A stretch of DNA of 64,000 nucleotides, taken from Mycobacterium sp. BK086. GTDB taxonomy: Bacteria > Actinomycetota > Actinomycetes > Mycobacteriales > Mycobacteriaceae. Shown here piece by piece: positions 19,715-28,210 of the stretch. Below the pieces are notes generated by a model, which had not been told where the DNA came from, made no database searches, and saw only the letters and a program-made list of their open reading frames with translations. How positions within the stretch are numbered: position 1 is the stretch's first letter; each line of letters begins with the position of its first letter. Location of the stretch: positions 62,001-126,000 of the forward strand of contig SNWL01000007.1 in the NCBI GenBank assembly GCA_004362315.1. Direction: 5' to 3'. Position numbers and translations under genes: made by a program.

Positions 19715-20360
19715 CGATATCTTCGTCCACACCGGATCGGCCGCTCCCATCGACGGGGTCACGCGGATCGAGACGTCGCCGCGAGAGAAGGCCACCCCGG
19801 TCATCATGGAGATGATGCGGTCGGTGTATCCGCACGACGAGGTGTTCGGCCAGTATTGCACCGTCAACGAGTACATCGATTGTCCGCCCGACGAGCTCTA
19901 CGAGTATCTGTCCGACACCCGTTCGCTGGAGGAGTGGACCTACAGCCTGCGCGGCTTCGAGGCCACCGATGAGCCGGGACTGTGGCTGGCCTATGACCGA
20001 TTGGGTTCGGAGACAAAGATTTACACCCGAACCGAGGCCAACCCGCAGGCGCGTACGGTCGATTACCACTGCGCGTGGGATCAGGGCAAGCACCTGTGGA
20101 TGATCTACCTGATGCGGGTGATCGACGCGCAAGTCGTCCTCGACAAGCCGGGTTCGGTTGTGCTGTGGACGAATTGCCACCACCCCTTCTACGACGAGAA
20201 CCCCTACCCGGAAGCGGCACCACCGCAGCGTCCGGTATGGGTCGGTGACTTCTGGGACATGTTCGGCGCCGGCCACGAACTCGAGATGAAGAACCTCAAG
20301 GCGATTGCCGAGTACCGGCACCGCAACGGACTCCCGGTGACGCCGGCGTGGATGAAATGA
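19695..20360 (+). CDS. SRPBCC (START/cyclase-like) small-molecule-binding protein
   Basis: The 221-residue protein looks like an SRPBCC-fold protein: an N-terminal beta strand VNEYIDCPPDELYEYLSDTRSLEEWTYSLRGFE (around residues 57-90) and a C-terminal helix ELEMKNLKAIAEYRHRNG. Such proteins bind hydrophobic ligands and can act as cyclases or aromatases in polyketide-like pathways. It overlaps the ThDP gene by 20 bases and the KAS III gene by 4 (ATGA). There are no recognisable catalytic residues, so its reaction is open. Confidence 0.7.
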   Translation: MSLPALDDIFVHTGSAAPIDGVTRIETSPREKATPVIMEMMRSVYPHDEVFGQYCTVNEYIDCPPDELYEYLSDTRSLEEWTYSLRGFEATDEPGLWLAYDRLGSETKIYTRTEANPQARTVDYHCAWDQGKHLWMIYLMRVIDAQVVLDKPGSVVLWTNCHHPFYDENPYPEAAPPQRPVWVGDFWDMFGAGHELEMKNLKAIAEYRHRNGLPVTPAWMK

Positions 20361-21391
20361 GCACTGCCATGAGCCAATCCGATATCAGCCTGATCGACGT
20401 CTCGAGTTATCTGCCCGGCGACCCGATCCCGGCCGACTACTACGCACAGTTTGCGGATTCCGACGAACTGCGCGACAACCTGATGTTCCGGGCACCGAAG
20501 TTCCGCCACCATGTCGCACCCGAGGAGACGGCCACCGACATGATCGAGCGGGCCGCCGCCGGGCTGATCGAGCGGCACGGTGAGGACGTGGTCGCCGGCG
20601 CCGACGTCCTGATCACCCACACCCAGATGCCCGACATACCGTTCTACGGCGGTGGCGGTGCGATCGCGCATCGCCTTGGCATGCGGCCGAATTGGGTGCT
20701 GGATCTGCACAACGGCGGGTGCGCGGCGTTCGTGCTCGGACTGCAGGTGGCCCGCCAGCTGCTGTCCTCGGGCGCGGGCCGCACCGCGCTGGTGGCGATC
20801 GCCCAGAACTCGGCCGGCCAGGTCTTCGATCAGCCGACCGTGCGGCGCAAGGCCCAGGCGGCGGTCCCCGGCGACGGCGCGGCCGTCGGCCTGGTTGCGG
20901 TGTCGGACGAGTCCCCGATCCTCGATATCGAAACCCGCACCTACGGCGAATTCGCCGGCGATATGACGATCGCCTTCGATCCGCCGCGCAAGTGGTGGCA
21001 GCCCGGTCCGGCCGAGGGCTATATCGGCTTCACCGAATCGAAGATCACCAAGGTGCTCGCCCGGGGCAACCGGCAGGTACCGGAAGTCGCACTGGCGGTG
21101 TGCGATCGGATCGGGATGAAGTCACGCGACCTCGACCTGTTCGTCAGCAACCAACCCAACCGGGTGTTCCTGCGGAACTGGCGCGAAGCACTGGAGCTGC
21201 CCCCGGAGCGGCACGTCGACACCTTCGACCAGTGCGGCAACCTGTTCGGGGCGGGCATTCCGATCAACCTCGACCGGGCGATCAGCGATGGGCGGATCTC
21301 GGCGGGTGACACCGTGCTGATGGCGGCGTTTGCGCATGCCGGGGATTTTGCCGGGGCAGCCGCGGTCCGCTGGGGCGGCAGGGCCGCCTGA
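20357..21391 (+). CDS. KAS III (FabH)-like protein with Asn in place of the catalytic His
   Basis: The 344-residue protein has the thiolase fold of ketoacyl-ACP synthase III. The nucleophile is present in LHNGGCAAFVLGL (Cys122), and the Asn site is kept in QCGNLFGAGIP (Asn295). The segment aligning with FabH PHQAN reads SNQPN, so the catalytic His is Asn265. A Cys-Asn pair without His favours acyl transfer over decarboxylative condensation, as in acyltransferase-type KAS III relatives. ATG 20357 overlaps the SRPBCC stop (ATGA); its own TGA overlaps the aminotransferase ATG. Confidence 0.82.
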   Translation: MSTAMSQSDISLIDVSSYLPGDPIPADYYAQFADSDELRDNLMFRAPKFRHHVAPEETATDMIERAAAGLIERHGEDVVAGADVLITHTQMPDIPFYGGGGAIAHRLGMRPNWVLDLHNGGCAAFVLGLQVARQLLSSGAGRTALVAIAQNSAGQVFDQPTVRRKAQAAVPGDGAAVGLVAVSDESPILDIETRTYGEFAGDMTIAFDPPRKWWQPGPAEGYIGFTESKITKVLARGNRQVPEVALAVCDRIGMKSRDLDLFVSNQPNRVFLRNWREALELPPERHVDTFDQCGNLFGAGIPINLDRAISDGRISAGDTVLMAAFAHAGDFAGAAAVRWGGRAA

Positions 21392-22422
21392 TGCATCCCT
21401 TGACGCCGGTCGTCGACGACACCGTCGCCGCGCTACCCGACGCGATCGATCCACTGGCGTTGTCGCTCAACGAGAATCCGTTCTCGCCACTGCCCGCGGT
21501 GCGTTCGGCGCTGATCGCCGCGATCGACTCCGCCAACCGCTACCCGGAGTTCCTGCCGGAACGGCTGCGCCGCTTGATTGCCGGACGCATCGAAGTGGCC
21601 GACGACCAGGTGGTGATCGGCCCGGGCGCCACGGGTGTCGCGATGCAACTGCTGCATGCCGTGACCTCCCCGGGTGACCGGATCGCCATGGCCACACCGA
21701 CCTTCGACGGCTACCCGATTTTCGCGCAGATGGCCCGGCTGCAGCCGATCATGGTTCCGCTCGACGAGCACGGCCGTCACGATCTGGATGCGCTGGCCGA
21801 CGCGGCCGCCGACGCGAAGGTGGTGGTCTTGTGCCGCCCGCACAACCCGACCGGGACCGTCGAGTCCGCGCCCGCGGTAAAGCGGTTCCTGGACGCGGTG
21901 CCCCGCGACACCGTCGTGCTACTCGACGAGGCCTACATCGAGTTCGTCGCGCCCGCGTTCCGGCTCGACGGACGGTCGCTGATCCAGCGGTATCCCAATG
22001 TGCTGGTGCTGCGCACGTTCTCCAAGGCCTACGGTCTGGCCGGTCTGCGGATCGGCTACGGATTCGGGTCGACTGCGTTGACCGGCATGCTCTGGCGGAT
22101 GCAGTTGCCGTTCGGGGTGGACAGCAGCAGCCTGGTGGCGGTGGCGGCGTCCTACGATGCGGAACGTCAGCTGCAGCGGCGCATTCGGGTGATCGCGGCC
22201 GAGCGGCGGTACCTGCGGATGCGGCTGCGTGCGATGGGTGTGTACGTCACCGAGGGCCACGCCAACTTCGTGTATCTGCCGCCGGCAGGCACGCCCTGGC
22301 AGGAGGTCTTCGACCCGGCCGGGCTCAAGGTCCGCCACTACAACGACGGCGGGGTGCGAATCACGGTGGGGGACCGCTGGTCGACGCGTGCGGTGCTGGC
22401 CGCGGTGGCGCGGCGACCGTAG
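21391..22422 (+). CDS. PLP-dependent aminotransferase, HisC/aromatic (Pat) type
   Basis: The 343-residue class I/II aminotransferase has LSLNENPFSPLPAV at the N-terminus, CRPHNPTGT, LLDEAYIEF and the PLP lysine in RTFSKAYGLAGLRIGY (Lys212). It resembles histidinol-phosphate/phenylalanine aminotransferases. Since a true hisC normally sits in the his operon, this copy probably acts on the product or precursor of the adjoining ThDP enzyme, for example by supplying an aromatic 2-oxo acid. It overlaps the KAS III stop by one base. Confidence 0.87.
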   Translation: MHPLTPVVDDTVAALPDAIDPLALSLNENPFSPLPAVRSALIAAIDSANRYPEFLPERLRRLIAGRIEVADDQVVIGPGATGVAMQLLHAVTSPGDRIAMATPTFDGYPIFAQMARLQPIMVPLDEHGRHDLDALADAAADAKVVVLCRPHNPTGTVESAPAVKRFLDAVPRDTVVLLDEAYIEFVAPAFRLDGRSLIQRYPNVLVLRTFSKAYGLAGLRIGYGFGSTALTGMLWRMQLPFGVDSSSLVAVAASYDAERQLQRRIRVIAAERRYLRMRLRAMGVYVTEGHANFVYLPPAGTPWQEVFDPAGLKVRHYNDGGVRITVGDRWSTRAVLAAVARRP

Positions 22423-22449
22423 TGGCCTTCGCCGGTACCCGGATGCGGT

Positions 22450-22971
22450 ATGAATGGGCGGATGCCTGCTTCAGATACACCCGACAAGCCGGACCCGATC
22501 GCCGCGGCGCGGCGGAACTGGGAGCGTTCCGGGTGGGGTGATGTCGCCGAGGGCATGGTGGCGGTGACGTCGGTGATGCGGGCCCACCAGATCCTGCTGG
22601 CCCGGGTGGAGAATGCGCTGCGGCCCTACGATCTGAGCTTCTCGCGCTTCGAACTGCTTCGGCTGCTGGCGTTCAGCCGCAGCGGCGCGCTGCCGATCAC
22701 CAAGGCGTCGGATCGGCTGCAGGTGCACGTCACCAGCGTCACGCACGCGATTCGCCGGCTGGAGGCCGACGGGCTGGTGAAGCGGGTCCCGCATCCCACC
22801 GACGGGCGCACCACGCTGGTGGAGATTACCGAGATCGGCCGTTCGACGGTGGAGGACGCAACGAAGACGCTCAACGAGCAGGTGTTCGCCGATGTCGGGT
22901 TATCGGTGGCCGAGGCGCGCGCGCTGGCCGCGTCGATCGAGACGCTGCGCCACCACGCGGGGGATTTCTAG
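22450..22971 (+). CDS. MarR-family transcriptional regulator
   Basis: The 173-residue regulator has the winged-helix core FSRFELLRLLAFSRSGALPITKASDRLQVHVTSVTHAIRRLEADGLVKRVPHPTDGRTTLVEIT. It starts 27 bases after the aminotransferase and matches the position of Rv0737 after sigL-rslA. It may control the cassette in front or itself. An in-frame ATG at 22462 is an alternative start. The stop is shared with the converging mmsB: CTAG at 22968-22971 gives TAG on both strands. Confidence 0.87.
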   Translation: MNGRMPASDTPDKPDPIAAARRNWERSGWGDVAEGMVAVTSVMRAHQILLARVENALRPYDLSFSRFELLRLLAFSRSGALPITKASDRLQVHVTSVTHAIRRLEADGLVKRVPHPTDGRTTLVEITEIGRSTVEDATKTLNEQVFADVGLSVAEARALAASIETLRHHAGDF

Positions 22972-23837
22972 CGCAGGGTCTCGATGACCGCGCTGAAGTC
23001 CAGATCGGCGTGCTGTTCGGCGAACTTGGCGTAGATCTCGGCGGCGTGGGTGCCCAGCGGGGCGGTGGCACCGGTCGACGAGACCGCGTTCATCGCCAGG
23101 CCCAGGTCCTTGTTCATCAGTGCGGTCGCGAAACCCGGCTGGAAGTTGTTGTTGGCCGGTGACGTCGGAACTGGGCCCGGCACAGGACAGTTGGTGTGTA
23201 CCGACCAGCAGTTGCCGGTCGCCCCGGTGATCACGTCGAACAACGACTGGGCGGACAGGCCGAGTTTCTCGGCCAGCACGAACGCTTCACCCACGGCGAT
23301 CTGCTGCACCGCGAGCACCATGTTGTTGCACAGCTTGGCGGCCTGCCCGGCGCCGGAGGATCCGCAGTGAATCACCTTGCTGGCCATGGGTTCCAGCACC
23401 TTTTGTGCCTGCTCCAGCGCATCGGCCTCGCCACCGACCATGAAGGCCAGCGTGCCGGCCGTCGCGCCCTTGATGCCACCGGACACCGGGGCGTCGAGCT
23501 GGGCCATGCCCGCGGCGGTGGCCTGGGCGTTGACCTCACGCGCGTCGTCGACGGAGATGGTGGAGGTGTCGATGAACAGCGTGCCGGCCTTGGCGGCCGG
23601 AAGTGCTTCGGCGTAGCAGGCTTTCACGATCGCACCGTTGGGCAGCGAGGTGATGACGACGTCCGCCCCGTCGACCGCAGCGGAGCCGGCCTCGAACACC
23701 GTCGCGCCCTTCTCCTCCGCGGCCGCGCGCAACGCGGGGACCGGGTCGAAGCCGCGCACGGTGTAGCCGGCACTGACGAGGTTGGCCGCCATCGGCCCGC
23801 CCATGTGGCCCAGCCCCAGGAACGCGATCGTCGTCAT
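22968..23837 (-). CDS. mmsB: 3-hydroxyisobutyrate dehydrogenase
   Basis: The 289-residue enzyme oxidises 3-hydroxyisobutyrate to methylmalonate semialdehyde in valine breakdown. It has the NAD fold FLGLGHMGGPMAANL, the substrate motif DAPVSGGIKGATAGTL and the catalytic-lysine segment GAGQAAKLCNNM. It lies 17 bases after fadE9 in the operon mmsA-fadE9-mmsB, the same order as Rv0753c-Rv0751c. Confidence 0.95.
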   Translation of the reverse strand: MTTIAFLGLGHMGGPMAANLVSAGYTVRGFDPVPALRAAAEEKGATVFEAGSAAVDGADVVITSLPNGAIVKACYAEALPAAKAGTLFIDTSTISVDDAREVNAQATAAGMAQLDAPVSGGIKGATAGTLAFMVGGEADALEQAQKVLEPMASKVIHCGSSGAGQAAKLCNNMVLAVQQIAVGEAFVLAEKLGLSAQSLFDVITGATGNCWSVHTNCPVPGPVPTSPANNNFQPGFATALMNKDLGLAMNAVSSTGATAPLGTHAAEIYAKFAEQHADLDFSAVIETLR

Positions 23838-23854
23838 GCGTGAGCTCCTTTGCC

Positions 23855-25021
23855 CTATGCCGATGCGCGCGCCCGGGCGGCTTCGGCCCGCCCGATGACC
23901 ACGCGCATGATTTCGTTGGTACCCTCCAGGATTCGGTGCACCCGCAGATCGCGAACGATCTTCTCGATGCCGTACTCCCGCAGGTAGCCGTAACCACCGT
24001 GCAACTGCAGCGCCTGATCGGCGACGTCGTAGCAGGCGTCGGTGACATAGCGTTTGGCCATCGCGCACAGTGCGACCTTGTCCGGGTCGTCGCTGTCCAG
24101 AGCGGCGGCCGCGCGCCACAGCATCAGCCGCGACGTCTCCAGCGCGGTGGCCATGTCGGCGAGCGTGAAGCGGATGGTGGGCTCGTCGAGCAGCGCCCCG
24201 CCGAACGCGTGACGGTCGGCCAGATAGCTTGCGGCCTTTTCGTAGGCGGCCTGTGCACCGCCCAACGAGCAGGCGGCGATGTTGAGCCGGCCGCCGTTGA
24301 GGCCGTTCATCGCGATACCGAAGCCGGTTCCTTCACCTTCGGGGCCACCGAGCATCGCTGACGCCGGCACCCGCACACCGTCCAGAACCACCTGGGCGGT
24401 GGGCTGAACGTTCCAGCCCATCTTTTCCTCTTGGGCACCGAAACTGAGCCCCGGAGCGTCCTTCTCGACGATGAATGCCGAGATGCCGCGCGGTCCGTCG
24501 GCACCGGTGCGGGCCATCACGATGTACACGTCGGAGCTGCCCGCCCCGGAGATGAACTGCTTGACGCCGTCGAGCACATAGTGGTCGCCGTCGCGAACAG
24601 CCTTGGTGCGCAAGGCCGATGCGTCCGATCCCGCGCCGGGTTCGGTGAGGCAGTAGCTGGCGATCGCTTCCATCGAGGCCAGTCGCGGGATCCACGACTT
24701 GCGCTGATCGTCGGTGCCGTAGGTGTCGACCATCCACGCGCACATGTTGTGGATCGACAGGAACGCCGCCAGCGCGGGGTCGGCGGTCGACAGCTGTTCG
24801 AAGATCCGCACCGCGTCCAGGCGCCGCAGCCCGCTGCCGCCGACGTTCTCGGCGCAGTAGATGGCCGCCATCCCCAGCTCGGCGGCCTCGCGCAAAACGT
24901 CGACCGGGAACTCCTTGGAGTGATCCCAGTCCAAGGCATGCGGCGCAAGACGTTTGATCGCGAACGCGGCCGCCGTTTCGGCGATCACGCGATCGTCGTC
25001 GTCGAGCGTCAGGAAGCTCAT
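23855..25021 (-). CDS. fadE9: Acyl-CoA dehydrogenase (isobutyryl-CoA type)
   Basis: The 388-residue flavoenzyme carries the acyl-CoA dehydrogenase signatures CLTEPGAGSDASALRT and QLHGGYGYLREYGIEKIVRD, with the catalytic Glu region at RILEGTNEIMR. Between mmsA and mmsB it most likely oxidises isobutyryl-CoA in valine catabolism. ATG 25021 overlaps the mmsA stop (ATGA), indicating coupled translation. Confidence 0.93.
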   Translation of the reverse strand: MSFLTLDDDDRVIAETAAAFAIKRLAPHALDWDHSKEFPVDVLREAAELGMAAIYCAENVGGSGLRRLDAVRIFEQLSTADPALAAFLSIHNMCAWMVDTYGTDDQRKSWIPRLASMEAIASYCLTEPGAGSDASALRTKAVRDGDHYVLDGVKQFISGAGSSDVYIVMARTGADGPRGISAFIVEKDAPGLSFGAQEEKMGWNVQPTAQVVLDGVRVPASAMLGGPEGEGTGFGIAMNGLNGGRLNIAACSLGGAQAAYEKAASYLADRHAFGGALLDEPTIRFTLADMATALETSRLMLWRAAAALDSDDPDKVALCAMAKRYVTDACYDVADQALQLHGGYGYLREYGIEKIVRDLRVHRILEGTNEIMRVVIGRAEAARARASA

Positions 25022-26538
25022 TTCATTGTGGGGATGACGAACTCGGCGCCGTCCTTGATGCCCGACGGCCACCGCTCGGTGACGGTCTTGGTCTTGGTGT
25101 AGAACAGGATCGAGTGCGGGCCGTGCTGGTTGAGGTCGCCGAAGCCGGAGCGCTTCCAGCCGCCGAAGGTGTGGTAGGACACCGGGACCGGGATCGGCAC
25201 GTTGACGCCGACCATGCCGACCTGAACCCGGGACACGAAGTCGCGCGCGGTGTCACCGTCGCGGGTGAACACCGCGACACCGTTGCCGTATTCGTGCTCG
25301 CTCGGCAGCCGCAAGGCTTCTTCGTAGTCGTGGGCGCGCACGATGCACAGCACCGGGCCGAAGATCTCGTCGGTGTAGATCGACATGTCGGTGGTGACAT
25401 GGTCGAACAGGGTGGGGCCGATGAAGAAGCCGCCGGACAGGTCGGCGTCGTCGAAAGTCAGCTCGTCACTGGCCTTCTCGCGGCCGTCGACAACGATCTC
25501 GGCACCGGCGGCCACACCGGCGTCGATGTAGTCGCGCACCCGCTTGAGCGCGGCGCCGGTGACCAGCGGTCCGTAGTCGGCCTTGGGGTCCAGGCTGTGG
25601 CCGACGCGCAGGCCGTTGATCCGCTCGACGAGCCTGGCGCGCAACCGGTTTGCGGTCTCTTCGCCGACCGGCACCGCGACGCTGATGGCCATGCAGCGCT
25701 CGCCGGCGCTGCCGTAGCCGGCGCCGATGAGGGCGTCGACAGCCTGGTCCAGATCGGCGTCGGGCATCACGATCATGTGGTTCTTGGCGCCACCGAAGCA
25801 CTGCGAACGCTTACCGTTGGCCGCCGCGGTGGAGTAGATGTACTGCGCGATATCGGAGCTGCCGACGAAGCCGACGGCCTTGATGTCGGGGTGATGCAGG
25901 ATCGCGTCGACGGCTTCCTTGTCACCCTGCACCACCTGGAACACACCGGCGGGCAGACCGGCCTCGAGGAACAGCTCGGCCAGGCGGACCGGGACCGAGG
26001 GGTCGCGCTCGGAGGGCTTGAGGATGAAGGCGTTACCGCATGCCAGGGCGGGGCCGGCCTTCCACAGCGGGATCATCGCGGGGAAGTTGAACGGCGTGAT
26101 GCCGGCGACCACGCCGAGCGGCTGGCGGATCGAGTACACGTCGATGCCGCCGCCGGCGCCCTCGGTGAACTCACCCTTGAGCAGGTGCGGGATGCCGATG
26201 GCGAACTCGATGACCTCGATGCCGCGCTGGATGTCGCCGAGGGAGTCGGGGACGGTCTTGCCGTGCTCGATCGACAGCAGCTGGGCGAGCTCGTCGGCGT
26301 TGGCGTTGACCAGCTCGATGAACTTCATCATCACGCGGGCCCGGCGCTGGGGGTTCCAGGCGGCCCATTCCTTCTGAGCTTCGACGGCCGAGGCCACCGC
26401 GGTGTCGACGTCGGCGGCCGACGCCAGGAGCACCTGCGCCTGCACCTCGCCGGTGCTGGGGTTGAGGACGTCGGCAGTGCGCGTGCTGCTGAGGTTGCTG
26501 CGCTGTCCGTCGATGAAGTGCTGAATGGTTGAGCTCAT
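25018..26538 (-). CDS. mmsA: Methylmalonate-semialdehyde dehydrogenase, CoA-acylating
   Basis: The 506-residue aldehyde dehydrogenase converts methylmalonate semialdehyde to propionyl-CoA. The family-specific catalytic cysteine lies in GSAGERCMAISVAVPVG; other markers are TPFNFPAMIPLWK and the C-terminal SYHTFGGWKRSGFGD. It is first in the operon mmsA-fadE9-mmsB. An 18-bp palindrome stands 28 bases upstream of its ATG. Confidence 0.95.
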   Translation of the reverse strand: MSSTIQHFIDGQRSNLSSTRTADVLNPSTGEVQAQVLLASAADVDTAVASAVEAQKEWAAWNPQRRARVMMKFIELVNANADELAQLLSIEHGKTVPDSLGDIQRGIEVIEFAIGIPHLLKGEFTEGAGGGIDVYSIRQPLGVVAGITPFNFPAMIPLWKAGPALACGNAFILKPSERDPSVPVRLAELFLEAGLPAGVFQVVQGDKEAVDAILHHPDIKAVGFVGSSDIAQYIYSTAAANGKRSQCFGGAKNHMIVMPDADLDQAVDALIGAGYGSAGERCMAISVAVPVGEETANRLRARLVERINGLRVGHSLDPKADYGPLVTGAALKRVRDYIDAGVAAGAEIVVDGREKASDELTFDDADLSGGFFIGPTLFDHVTTDMSIYTDEIFGPVLCIVRAHDYEEALRLPSEHEYGNGVAVFTRDGDTARDFVSRVQVGMVGVNVPIPVPVSYHTFGGWKRSGFGDLNQHGPHSILFYTKTKTVTERWPSGIKDGAEFVIPTMK

Positions 26539-26566
26539 GACTGTCCCTCGGCTCCTGGCGGCTGAA

Positions 26567-26584
26567 TACTAGGACATCCTAGTA
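26567..26584. promoter_or_regulatory. Palindromic operator upstream of mmsA
   Basis: TACTAGGA-CA-TCCTAGTA is a perfect 8+2+8 inverted repeat between mmsA (start 26538, leftward) and the SDR gene (start 26633, rightward). The size and symmetry suit a TetR-type dimer. The regulator is not encoded next to it. Confidence 0.75.
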
Positions 26585-26632
26585 ACTCGTTGAGCTGGTC
26601 CGCAAGGGGGCCAGATGTAGTTGGATGAGCGC

Positions 26633-27463
26633 ATGAGCGTGTGGTTTGTGACAGGGGCCTCGCGAGGGTTCGGGGCAGAGATCGTGGCGCAAGCGTTGGC
26701 GGCGGGCCACCAGGTTGTGGGGACGGCCCGTGACCCGGGGTCGGTCACCGCGCAGTTCCCAGATGCCGGTGATCAGCTCCTGGCGGTCGCTTTGGACGTC
26801 ACTGACGAGGCGGCGGCTAGAGCAGCGGTTGCTGCGGCCGTCGAGCGGTTCGGCAGGATCGATGTCGTCGTCAACAACGCCGGCCGGGGTCTGCTCTCGG
26901 CGGTCGAGGAGGCGTCCGACTCGGCGGTGCGGGGCGTGTACGACGCCAACGTGTTCGGCGTGCTCAATGTGTTGCGAGCGGTGCTGCCCAGACTGCGTGC
27001 GCAGCGTTCGGGCCACATCATCAACCTGTCCTCGGTCGGGGGATTCGCGAGTTCAGCGGGCTGGGGGATCTACTGCTCCACCAAGTTCGCGCTGGAAGGC
27101 ATTTCCGAGGCGCTGGCCGGTGAGGTTGGGCCACTGGGCATTTCGGTGACGATCGTCGAGCCGGGATATTTCCGCACCGACTTCCTGGATGCGTCCAGCC
27201 TGCACACCGAGTTCAACGAGATCGCGGACTACGCCGCGACGGCGGGAGCGACGCGGGCGCATGCGGTCTCGGCGAACCACAACCAGCCCGGTGACCCGGT
27301 CAAGGCGGTGGCCGCGATCCTGCAGCTGGGTGCTACCGAGAAGCCGCCGTTACGGATCCAGCTGGGTAGCGATTCGGTGGCGGTGGTCGCCGGCAAGCTG
27401 AAGTCGGTTGCCGCCGAACAGGAGGCGTGGCGCGAACTGTCTGTGTCGACGGACTTCGACTAG
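26633..27463 (+). CDS. Short-chain dehydrogenase/reductase (classical)
   Basis: The 276-residue protein has the SDR elements TGASRGFG (residues 7-14), NNAGRG, the serine in NLSSVGGF and the YCSTK active-site Tyr/Lys. ATG 26633 is chosen over TTG 26621 because it sits directly before the first beta strand. It diverges from mmsA across the palindrome. The substrate cannot be told. The last ~100 residues match SDRs often annotated as oxidoreductases of unknown role. Confidence 0.87.
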   Translation: MSVWFVTGASRGFGAEIVAQALAAGHQVVGTARDPGSVTAQFPDAGDQLLAVALDVTDEAAARAAVAAAVERFGRIDVVVNNAGRGLLSAVEEASDSAVRGVYDANVFGVLNVLRAVLPRLRAQRSGHIINLSSVGGFASSAGWGIYCSTKFALEGISEALAGEVGPLGISVTIVEPGYFRTDFLDASSLHTEFNEIADYAATAGATRAHAVSANHNQPGDPVKAVAAILQLGATEKPPLRIQLGSDSVAVVAGKLKSVAAEQEAWRELSVSTDFD

Positions 27464-27523
27464 TGATCGTTGAGGCCGCACTGAGATTCACATTTCGCGT
27501 CGAGATTGGATCTGGTTGCGGTC

Positions 27524-28210
27524 TCAACGCCATTGGTAGCGCGTACTCGGCCGCCCGGTCTTGCCGTACTCCGTCACGCGGGTGACGGTGCCGTCGTCGG
27601 CCAGCCGTTCCAGGTAACGCCAGGCGGTCACCCGCGAGACCCCCACCAACTTGGCGGCCTCGTCGGCGGTCAGCCCGTCGGCGCGGTCGCGCACCGCGCG
27701 GGCGATCTCGTCAGTAGTACCGGGGGCCGCACCTTTGGGCGCCGCGGATCTGTCTGTGCTGATCCGCAATTCGCCCAGCGCGCGGTCGACTTCGGCCTGG
27801 CTGGCGGCATCGGTCCCCGCGGGCAGTGCGTCGCGATAACGACGATAGCGCTCGAGGCGGTCACGAAAAGCCGCAAAGGTGAACGGTTTCAGCAGGTAGG
27901 CCAGCGCACCGTGCGCGACGGCGGCACGCACCATCTCCAAGTCGCGTTCGGAGGTGATCGCGATGATGTCGGGCGCGGGCCGCAACCCCGATAGCGCCGA
28001 GGCCAACGCGATGCCACTGGCGTCGGGCAATCCGAGGTCGAGCAACACAAGATCGACTGGGGAGTCGATCGAGGCTTCGGAGGCCATCCGCATCGCGTCG
28101 CGCGCGGTGTGGGCCATGCCGACGACGGCAAATCCTTGCAGCCGAGTCAGATACGTGCGATGCGCCTCGGCGATCAGCGGCTCGTCCTCGACGATCAGGA
28201 CGTTGATCAT
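27524..28210 (-). CDS. Response regulator, CitB/DcuR/DctR type
   Basis: The 228-residue regulator has a receiver domain (VEDEPLIAEAH; phospho-acceptor Asp58 in LLDLGLPD; Lys in LLKPF) and a C-terminal helix-turn-helix (LTADEAAKLVGVSRVTAWRYLERL) of the CitB/DcuR class. Its ATG overlaps the stop of the histidine kinase (ATGA). With the divergent DctA-type transporter it forms a C4-dicarboxylate-sensing system. Confidence 0.92.
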   Translation of the reverse strand: MINVLIVEDEPLIAEAHRTYLTRLQGFAVVGMAHTARDAMRMASEASIDSPVDLVLLDLGLPDASGIALASALSGLRPAPDIIAITSERDLEMVRAAVAHGALAYLLKPFTFAAFRDRLERYRRYRDALPAGTDAASQAEVDRALGELRISTDRSAAPKGAAPGTTDEIARAVRDRADGLTADEAAKLVGVSRVTAWRYLERLADDGTVTRVTEYGKTGRPSTRYQWR

